From contig JAKPKF010000389.1 in NCBI GenBank assembly GCA_029553845.1, positions 1 through 9,049 on the forward strand: DNA of 9,049 bases, in the 5' to 3' direction. Of the stretch, positions 1-4,173 are shown one piece after another (positions within the stretch are counted from its first letter, which is position 1; the number at the start of each line of letters is the position of its first letter). The DNA comes from a bacterium (lineage in GTDB: Bacteria > Patescibacteria > Dojkabacteria > SC72). The notes under the pieces are model-generated. The model saw only the letters and a program-made list of their open reading frames with translations, had not been told where the DNA came from and did not search any database. Made by a program: the position numbers and the translations under genes.

Positions 1-43
1 CCCCCACTTCGCAACCTACACAAATACCAAACTTCGCGTCCAT
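1..43 (-). CDS. 5' end of an unidentified gene with an early CxxC motif (partial)
   Basis: Only 14 complete codons are visible before the left edge: MDAKFGICVGCEVG. The start is well supported: ATG at 43-41 lies 6 nt downstream of AAAAGGAGG at 58-50, the only textbook Shine-Dalgarno sequence before a gene in the window. Another ATG at 48-46 is followed directly by TAA and is not usable. The Cys-x-x-Cys at residues 8-11 could be the first half of a zinc-binding or thiol-redox site, but 14 residues cannot decide this and no family is recognised. It is separated from the late genes by about 470 nt of structured non-coding DNA, so it may belong to another transcription unit. Confidence 0.6.
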   Translation of the reverse strand, partial: MDAKFGICVGCEVG

Positions 44-49
44 TACATA

Positions 50-58
50 CCTCCTTTT
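50..58 (-). promoter_or_regulatory. Consensus Shine-Dalgarno site of the leftmost gene
   Basis: Minus-strand AAAAGGAGG, with 6 nt between the GG end and the ATG at 43. It matches the anti-SD of bacterial 16S rRNA along its whole core. It fixes the start of the partial gene and shows that at least one gene here uses SD-led initiation. Confidence 0.75.
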
Positions 59-87
59 AGATAGTTGGATTTTGAAAGAACATCGAG

Positions 88-98
88 GCTCTTTGAGC
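88..98. repeat. Short inverted repeat GCTC-TTT-GAGC
   Basis: A 4-bp GC-rich stem with a 3-nt loop, about 30 nt upstream of the SD of the leftmost gene. It is weak alone, but is the third hairpin in a row in the presumed leader of that gene. Confidence 0.35.
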
Positions 99-107
99 AC
101 TCTTTAA

Positions 108-136
108 GGTTGGCTACCGTCGACAGTATGCCAACC
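108..136. repeat. Inverted repeat GGTTGGC / GCCAACC with bulged extension
   Basis: GGTTGGC (108-114) pairs exactly with GCCAACC (130-136). TAC (115-117) and GTA (126-128) extend the stem by 3 bp past a single bulged T at 129, leaving an 8-nt loop that contains most of a GTCGAC palindrome. No U-run follows on either strand, so a leader RNA structure or a protein-binding site is more likely than a terminator. Confidence 0.55.
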
Positions 137-138
137 AA

Positions 139-163
139 CAAGATTGCTCAATTGCTAATCTTG
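139..163. repeat. Inverted repeat CAAGATT / AATCTTG
   Basis: A perfect 7-bp stem (139-145 with 157-163) around an 11-nt loop, only 2 nt from the 108-136 hairpin. In minus-strand RNA it forms first, then 136-108, then 98-88, upstream of the SD at 58-50. No T-run flanks it. Confidence 0.5.
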
Positions 164-309
164 AAGAATTATGTCATTTTGATAGAACTTTTGATACATT
201 AAAAACCTTTCTGTCATTAAATTCATGGGCTTTTCCTGCATTCCACTGTGATACAGGTCTTATGTACCCCACTACTCTAGAATATATTTCACATCTCTGT
301 CTATTTACC

Positions 310-340
310 ATTGTCAAATAATTGTCAAGTTAATTGTAAA
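310..340. repeat. Three tandem ATTGTCAA-type direct repeats, 11-12 bp apart
   Basis: Plus-strand units ATTGTCAAA (310), ATTGTCAAG (321) and ATTGTAAAG (333). On the minus strand they read CTTTACAAT, CTTGACAAT, TTTGACAAT. The spacing of about one helical turn puts the copies on one face of the DNA, as in operator or iteron arrays. Two copies contain TTGACA on the minus strand and could serve as -35 elements for the leftmost gene, but no good -10 lies 16-18 nt downstream of either. Function is not established. Confidence 0.5.
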
Positions 341-346
341 GGGGGC

Positions 347-391
347 GGGCTGGAAATGTAGTCGGAAACCAGCCCCATTTTATTTTCTTTC
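347..391 (+). terminator. Rho-independent terminator-like hairpin, plus-strand polarity
   Basis: GGGCTGG (347-353) pairs with CCAGCCC (369-375) around a 15-nt loop. It is followed on the plus strand by CATTTTATTTTCTTTC. A GC stem with a T-rich tail is the form of an intrinsic terminator for rightward transcription. Read leftwards, the stem is followed by GCCCCC and a short TTTA, a poor terminator. No plus-strand gene lies upstream, so either it ends an unannotated RNA, blocks stray transcription into the late genes, or works imperfectly in both directions. Confidence 0.45.
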
Positions 392-434
392 GCCGAACCC
401 CCAATGCTGTTATTCTTACCCCTTTATTACCAGC

Positions 435-483
435 AGCCCTGCTGAACTTATCCGAGTTTTTCGGGGGTACAGGGCTTTTGTTT
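435..483 (+). terminator. Second terminator-like structure with an alternative hairpin
   Basis: AGCCCTG (435-441) pairs with CAGGGCT (470-476), followed by TTTGTTT on the plus strand. The long enclosed segment has its own small hairpin CCGA/TCGG (452-455 with 461-464). The left arm can instead fold locally as CAGCA-GCCC-TGCTG (432-443 region), which excludes the terminator stem. In addition, ACCCCC at 397-402 can pair with GGGGGT at 463-468. Such competing folds resemble an attenuator, but no ligand or leader peptide is recognised. Confidence 0.35.
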
Positions 484-486
484 CCA

Positions 487-510
487 TAACATACGGAAAA
501 GCGTATGTTA
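487..510. repeat. Perfect 9-bp inverted repeat just after the metallophosphoesterase stop
   Basis: TAACATACG (487-495) and CGTATGTTA (502-510) with a 6-nt GAAAAG loop. On the minus strand it starts 6 nt past the TGA of the metallophosphoesterase. It lacks a U-tract, so it is not a canonical intrinsic terminator; it could protect the 3' end of the late mRNA, mark a processing site or bind a dimeric protein. Confidence 0.55.
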
Positions 511-516
511 CAGAAA

Positions 517-1467
517 TCATTGCATGTACTCCCACATAGTCTTTATCATCTGGTCTGTGTCCATAATCCTCATCTGTTTCATAGCATGGTCAAACAGTAC
601 CCAATACATTCCTAACTCAGCGCCACTCTGTTTCCTATATCCACTGTCCTTTGTAAATTCATTTTCTAATTGGTAAGTTCCACTCATCAGACTATAGGTC
701 ATTCTTGACTTATTAAACTCTTTTACTGGCTGTTCAGAAAACCCTTTCCTGTGTGTGTGCCCAGCAAATACTAGGTCTAGTCCTTGTACTTCACGATGTC
801 CACGAACAGCTGGGTGTGTATTGTTATAAATACTACTTCCCATTAAACGATGGCTGCCCATTAACCTATAGTTTACATCATTCACATAAAGGTCTATGAA
901 TGCATTTCCATAAAATACAGGTGCTTCATATCTTTTACTCAATCCAGCATACTTACTTATTCCGTTTTTTCTCTCCCACTTATGGTCGTGGTTGCCTTTC
1001 CACATAGCAAGTATCCTATCTTTTCCTATGTAGTCTAGTATACTTAACATCCACGCCCTTTGTTCCTCCAACGATAAGAACGCCTCATCTTGTGCCGGGT
1101 TAAAGTTTGCACTATCTGTTAAATCACCCATTAAAAATACCCCAGAAACAAGAGGGTGATTCGCCATTATGTCTACATCCCTCTTTAACATCTCTGTGTC
1201 TATAGTAGAGCCAAGATGCCAGTCTCCTGTTATTCCTATACACACAGGTCTATCACTAACTAATTCTATTTTTGCATAGTCGTAAACGTCTTCGGTTTCT
1301 GCACGTGTCTTTTGTCTTCTTTCAGCCTCTTCAAACCACCTTTCTGCGTCTAACCCCTCTGGTCTTGTAAAGGTAACTTTTGCCTTAGGGGTTTCAATCT
1401 CTGGAACTACCTCTTTGTAACTATCCTCCCTGTCAGAATAGTATAAACCATTCTCTTTCTCTGGCAT
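517..1467 (-). CDS. Calcineurin-like metallophosphoesterase
   Basis: This 316-residue protein carries the full metallophosphoesterase signature in order: GDWH (D82, H84), GDLTD (D115), GNHD (N159, H160), GSH (H206) and GHTH (H237, H239). These are the expected ligands of a two-metal centre (Mn/Fe/Zn in the family) that hydrolyses phosphomono- or diesters, so it is predicted active. The substrate is not evident: family members act on proteins, nucleotides or DNA ends (SbcD/Mre11), and no SbcC-like partner is seen. About 65 charged residues precede the first motif and match no domain I know. There is no signal peptide, so it is probably cytoplasmic. It is the last gene of the leftward run, 17 nt after the holin candidate. 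ATG at 1467 has no SD; its leader is AT-rich. Confidence 0.9.
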   Translation of the reverse strand: MPEKENGLYYSDREDSYKEVVPEIETPKAKVTFTRPEGLDAERWFEEAERRQKTRAETEDVYDYAKIELVSDRPVCIGITGDWHLGSTIDTEMLKRDVDIMANHPLVSGVFLMGDLTDSANFNPAQDEAFLSLEEQRAWMLSILDYIGKDRILAMWKGNHDHKWERKNGISKYAGLSKRYEAPVFYGNAFIDLYVNDVNYRLMGSHRLMGSSIYNNTHPAVRGHREVQGLDLVFAGHTHRKGFSEQPVKEFNKSRMTYSLMSGTYQLENEFTKDSGYRKQSGAELGMYWVLFDHAMKQMRIMDTDQMIKTMWEYMQ

Positions 1468-1484
1468 TTCACTAATATTAAAAA

Positions 1485-1712
1485 TTATTCTTTACTCTCT
1501 CCTTCTACATATTTAGCAATCCCATAAATTGCAGTGTTAATGAACAAATAGATAAGCAAGGTTGCCCAGTAAGGCATCTGAAACTGAGCAATAACATCTA
1601 ACAACCCAGTTAAGAAGAATGTTGCTGTTCCAGATAGTGCCATCCACTTCGAAGCTTGGGTCAACCTTCCAGAAGCATAAGACACTCTTTCCTGTTTTGT
1701 TAATTCTGTCAT
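1485..1712 (-). CDS. Small two-helix membrane protein, holin candidate
   Basis: This 75-residue protein has a charged N-terminus (about residues 1-22), a hydrophobic segment around 24-42, a short turn with QMPYW, a second hydrophobic segment around 49-67, and an acidic/basic tail ending EGESKE. Small size, two membrane helices, charged ends and a place next to an endopeptidase gene fit a class II-like holin, which would open the inner membrane for lysis; no specific holin family is recognised. The ATG at 1712 overlaps the TGA of the preceding 28-codon ORF as ATGA and has no SD, which suggests translational coupling. A general small virion membrane protein remains possible. Confidence 0.65.
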   Translation of the reverse strand: MTELTKQERVSYASGRLTQASKWMALSGTATFFLTGLLDVIAQFQMPYWATLLIYLFINTAIYGIAKYVEGESKE

Positions 1713-1795
1713 GGCTTTGACAATAAAAATTTAAGTAAAATATAAAAACATAGTATAAAGGCAGAACTGTATATTATATTTAGTACAGTACTCAC
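1709..1795 (-). CDS. Candidate 28-residue single-pass membrane peptide
   Basis: A GTG-started frame lies in the 152-nt gap between the M23 gene and the holin candidate. It encodes a hydrophobic stretch containing NIIYSSAFILCFYILLKFLL and ends in SKP. Its TGA overlaps the ATG of the next gene (ATGA). The GTG follows a purine-rich run (AGAGAGAAAAGG), a possible weak ribosome site. The frame is open all the way back to the M23 stop codon: 51 codons in the same frame, though GTG is the only conventional start ahead of the hydrophobic part. AT-rich non-coding DNA readily yields Phe/Ile/Leu/Tyr codons, so chance is a real alternative. If genuine, it could be an antiholin or a second pore-forming peptide. 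Confidence 0.35.
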   Translation of the reverse strand: MSTVLNIIYSSAFILCFYILLKFLLSKP

Positions 1796-1831
1796 CCTTT
1801 TCTCTCTTTCTCTAATTAATTTTCCAACACT

Positions 1832-1863
1832 ATTATAAGTTCTAATAGTCTTGTTCTCTTCAA
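1832..1863 (-). promoter_or_regulatory. Weak promoter candidate in the gap before the small membrane genes
   Basis: The minus strand has a perfect TATAAT (1837-1832), with TTGAAG (1863-1858) 20 nt upstream. That spacing is longer than the usual 16-18 nt, and no extended TG is present, so support is limited. If used, initiation near 1825 would give a separate transcript for the 28-codon ORF, the holin candidate and the metallophosphoesterase. The gap is AT-rich, so a chance TATAAT is quite possible. Confidence 0.2.
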
Positions 1864-1864
1864 T

Positions 1865-2890
1865 TTAAGCCGTTCTATGGAAGGCTTTGGTTATACGTCT
1901 CCACAGTTCGGCAATTAACTCTCCGATACTAGCACTCTTTACTGTTCCATTCATAAGTAGTTCGTTTTTCTCTGCTTCAAACCTATCTCTTTCTTCTTTT
2001 ACCCTATCTAGTTCTATATCGGTTTCTCTTATTTCGTCGTCCCTTGATTTTAAGGTTGCCTCTAAGAACTCAACCCTCTCATTCAAGAGCTTTACCTGCC
2101 CCTGTGAGGCCCCTAGAGCCTCAACAAGGCCCCTGTTTTCCTCCTCGAGTGTTTGTATACGTTTAACATATTCCTCGCAATTAGGGGCATCAGGGGGCGT
2201 TACGGGAGGTGTTTCAGGTTCTTTGTATAATTCAAACTTTCCGACATTAGCAACCCAGCCACTTCCGCCACCAAAATCCATATCCCACCAAATATTGTCA
2301 TCGTCTTCTCCCTTTCCGAACTGTTTGTTCTGAGATGTTCTTGGTCCATCTTTAATTGTTGCGGTTTGACCTACCTTTGTATCTCCAATATCATCAAACT
2401 TATCCCCAGCACCTTTCCTTATATTCTGAACTCCTGTAAATATAACTTTATCGCCTACCTTAAATGTCTCCATATTGTCATTCATTACAAATAATGTTGG
2501 GTCAACTCTAGTATTTAGATTGTCCCATTTAGTTAGCCATTCAAAGTGAAGATGGTCTCCATGGCTGTGTCCTGAATTACCAGTGCAACAAATCTGTTGA
2601 CCAGCAACAACTGTATCGCCAACTTTAACCTTAACATCTTTTGGATAACTATGAATATATCTTGAGCCTGAACCGTCCTTATGCTTTATATAAATAATAG
2701 GGGCATCTTTATATTCAACGCCATCTTTTGTGTAGCCAGATAATATTTTCCAAACAGTTCCACTAACTGCCCTATTGGGTAGATAAATTGGTTGCCTTAC
2801 AACCCCACGAGACAAGTCTACCCCCTTGTGGCTAGAAGAGAATGCTTGTGTAACCCTTACATCGTCTTTCTTAAATAATGAAGTGTACAT
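1865..2890 (-). CDS. M23 zinc endopeptidase with SH3 and coiled-coil domains (endolysin-like)
   Basis: 341 residues in four parts. Residues 10-135 are an M23/LytM peptidase: HKGVD supplies zinc ligands H21 and D25, HLH supplies H113 and ligand H115, and H80 is the second active-site histidine. M23 enzymes cut peptide cross-links of peptidoglycan. Residues 141-222 look like a bacterial SH3 domain (FKVGDKV, NIRKGAG, IWWDM, GWVANVG), usual for wall binding. A Pro-rich linker (224-236) leads to a long charged coiled coil (239-312) and an amphipathic C-terminal helix (about 321-338). No signal peptide is seen, so export by a holin or a place in the virion is expected. The start is forced: TAA lies two codons upstream, and no other ATG, GTG or TTG precedes H21. 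No SD is present. The coiled coil is unusual for a simple endolysin and may drive oligomerisation or anchoring. Confidence 0.9.
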   Translation of the reverse strand: MYTSLFKKDDVRVTQAFSSSHKGVDLSRGVVRQPIYLPNRAVSGTVWKILSGYTKDGVEYKDAPIIYIKHKDGSGSRYIHSYPKDVKVKVGDTVVAGQQICCTGNSGHSHGDHLHFEWLTKWDNLNTRVDPTLFVMNDNMETFKVGDKVIFTGVQNIRKGAGDKFDDIGDTKVGQTATIKDGPRTSQNKQFGKGEDDDNIWWDMDFGGGSGWVANVGKFELYKEPETPPVTPPDAPNCEEYVKRIQTLEEENRGLVEALGASQGQVKLLNERVEFLEATLKSRDDEIRETDIELDRVKEERDRFEAEKNELLMNGTVKSASIGELIAELWRRITKAFHRTA

Positions 2891-2895
2891 ATTTT

Positions 2896-2924
2896 ATAAT
2901 ATCATAACTTAGTCAGAATGTCAA
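2896..2924 (-). promoter_or_regulatory. Sigma70-type promoter directly before the M23 gene
   Basis: On the minus strand TTGACA (2924-2919), a spacer of exactly 17 nt, then TATTAT (2901-2896), one mismatch from TATAAT. Only 5 nt separate the -10 from the ATG at 2890. Since initiation normally occurs about 6-8 nt after the -10, the transcript would start at or within a couple of bases of the ATG, giving a leaderless or nearly leaderless mRNA. The -35 overlaps the TGA stop of the upstream gene. This is the best promoter match noticed in the window. Confidence 0.5.
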
Positions 2925-3697
2925 TATCCCATAGCACGCAGAACAGAGTAGAAGTTCTTTGTCCAAGTATCTGGATTGTCTCCACCAGTATAAGTGTATA
3001 TCTTTTCTGGGGTTAGCTCTGAAAATCTACTTCCAGGTCCAAAATTTCTTAATAGGTCTTGTGCCATTATTTCCCAAGATTCTGGGTCATACTGGTTCGC
3101 TGGTTGTCCATTTTTAGAAATATGTATCCCAAACCAATTTGTGTTTTTAAGTTTTCCATCCCCCTTAAAACTAGTAGCCGCCTTTCCTGCGCCAGTCTCT
3201 GCAATTGATGCAGCAACAGCTTTTGCCATGGTGTCTGGGTCTAAGTATCCAGCTAATAGGTTTAGTATCTCTGGTGTATATCTAGTGCCCGGATAAGAGA
3301 GGGCGTAATCTTTTATCTTTTTATATTGCTTCTGTCTCTCTATTTCTTCTAGTGTAGCAATCGTCCTTCCATCCAGGATATCATAACCAGTTGGAATTTT
3401 TTCATATTGTTCCCCTGTCTTAAACATAGTGTACAACTCTGTCGGGTCTAAGGCCCTACCGTTATAAAGAGTATTTCCAGGTCCTATTGGCCTCTCTGTG
3501 TCGGCAGTTAACCTTCCCTGTCTCCTATATGACTCTAACTCTCTTATTGTCTCTGCTGGTAGCATAACATCCAGTGGTAAGGGTTTCCTTCCAAAGAGTG
3601 CATCTATAGGTTTTATATAACCACCCATATTAAGGTCTCCAGTAGAAAGTCCCTCTTTGGATAGAGATTGTAGAAGATTTTTCCAATAACCAGACAT
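2921..3697 (-). CDS. Virion-associated or lytic protein with C-terminal lysozyme-like (GH73-type) domain
   Basis: 258 residues. The first 130 or so are hydrophilic and unrecognised. The C-terminal part (about 140-258) resembles the glucosaminidase/lysozyme-like fold: AASIAETGAGK (catalytic Glu candidate E167), NTNWFGIHI (185-193), a Tyr-Asp...Trp segment (Y203, W208), then IYTYTGGDNPDTW (233-245) ahead of the terminal helix. In GH73-type N-acetylglucosaminidases the same order is seen: Glu at the end of a helix, an N-x-WGI-like strand, and a late Y...W region. It would cleave the glycan strands, complementing the M23 enzyme encoded just downstream. No signal peptide or wall-binding repeat is seen; the unknown N-terminus may attach it to the virion. 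The family match is by motif only. ATG at 3697 has no SD. Confidence 0.6.
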   Translation of the reverse strand: MSGYWKNLLQSLSKEGLSTGDLNMGGYIKPIDALFGRKPLPLDVMLPAETIRELESYRRQGRLTADTERPIGPGNTLYNGRALDPTELYTMFKTGEQYEKIPTGYDILDGRTIATLEEIERQKQYKKIKDYALSYPGTRYTPEILNLLAGYLDPDTMAKAVAASIAETGAGKAATSFKGDGKLKNTNWFGIHISKNGQPANQYDPESWEIMAQDLLRNFGPGSRFSELTPEKIYTYTGGDNPDTWTKNFYSVLRAMGY

Positions 3698-3713
3698 CTT
3701 AAAACATTTAATG

Positions 3714-4166
3714 TTATTTAGCTAAATTTGCAATCCATTTAATAAACTCTTCTAAAAGTGGAAGTGCATTAAGAAATGTTGTAATACCAAGAACAGTAAA
3801 CAACCATCCTATATGCCTATTGGTTGCTATCATCTTTCCTAAAGTTTCAAACTTTGATTCACTTTCGCCCTTATCGCGAGTATTCATGTCTTCAAACCAT
3901 TCTATTACGGGTCTTATTCTCTCTTCTATCCTATTCTCTGTATTACGTCTTGCATATTGATATGCAAAGTTGGCCCTCCATTTAAGAGTTTCATCCTGTT
4001 CCATTCCACTTTCTCCTAAAAGCATACGCTCTAACCTCGCTAAGATATCTCCTTGCTTTCTTATCTCGTCTCTTAACTGGTTCATTTCCTTCGTAATAAT
4101 TTTTAAGGACTCTTCTTTTGCAATTTTCCTAACCTCTTTTTCAGTTATTATCTTTGTTTCTGTCAT
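3714..4166 (-). CDS. Coiled-coil protein with C-terminal membrane segment (XhlA-like topology)
   Basis: 150 residues, very charged. A helical coiled-coil region covers about 8-50 (heptad-like pattern through LRDEIRKQGDILARLERML), a second charged helix about 60-95, then a hydrophobic segment about 118-137 (HIGWLFTVLGITTFLNALPLL), and a short amphipathic tail. This resembles phage XhlA-type proteins, which have an N-terminal coiled coil and a C-terminal transmembrane helix and act with holins in lysis in PBSX-like phages. The present protein is longer and the match is of layout, not recognised sequence. It starts 7 nt after the stop of the 1122-residue gene with no SD, so coupled translation is likely. 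A virion membrane protein used in DNA entry is an alternative. Confidence 0.6.
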   Translation of the reverse strand: MTETKIITEKEVRKIAKEESLKIITKEMNQLRDEIRKQGDILARLERMLLGESGMEQDETLKWRANFAYQYARRNTENRIEERIRPVIEWFEDMNTRDKGESESKFETLGKMIATNRHIGWLFTVLGITTFLNALPLLEEFIKWIANLAK

Positions 4167-4173
4167 AGTAGTT

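Larger units (their letters stand above)
44..516. other. Non-coding, hairpin-rich interval between late genes and leftmost gene
   Basis: About 470 nt with no convincing ORF on either strand; the longest candidate is a 28-codon minus-strand frame at 241-155. It holds at least six inverted repeats, a three-copy direct repeat and several G5/C5 runs that can pair in more than one way. The part next to the metallophosphoesterase (340-516) is GC-richer with terminator-like hairpins; the part before the leftmost gene (60-165) carries three consecutive hairpins. It probably contains the end of the late transcript and the promoter and leader of the next unit. A small structured RNA is possible but unproven. 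Confidence 0.6.

Noticed and set aside
155..241. 28-codon minus-strand ORF in the non-coding region, with an internal ATG at 226 preceded by AGGA at 7 nt
   Set aside because: Short, no recognisable sequence features, and its end overlaps the 139-163 hairpin. It could be a leader peptide, but nothing beyond the weak AGGA supports translation.
60..480. Search for tRNA, tmRNA or a known riboswitch
   Set aside because: No cloverleaf with a T-loop GTTCGA-type motif and no recognisable riboswitch consensus could be seen, although several hairpins exist.
1887..2333. Plus-strand ORF of 148 codons
   Set aside because: Lies antisense within the M23 gene; Ser/Leu/Phe-rich composition is the mirror of the coiled coil and SH3 coding sequence.
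2994..3296. Plus-strand ORF of 100 codons
   Set aside because: Antisense to the lysozyme-like gene, whose motifs show that the minus strand is coding.
3703..3715. 13-bp palindrome AACATT-T-AATGTT between two genes
   Set aside because: Short, AT-only apart from two bases, no usable loop for a stable hairpin; likely chance.
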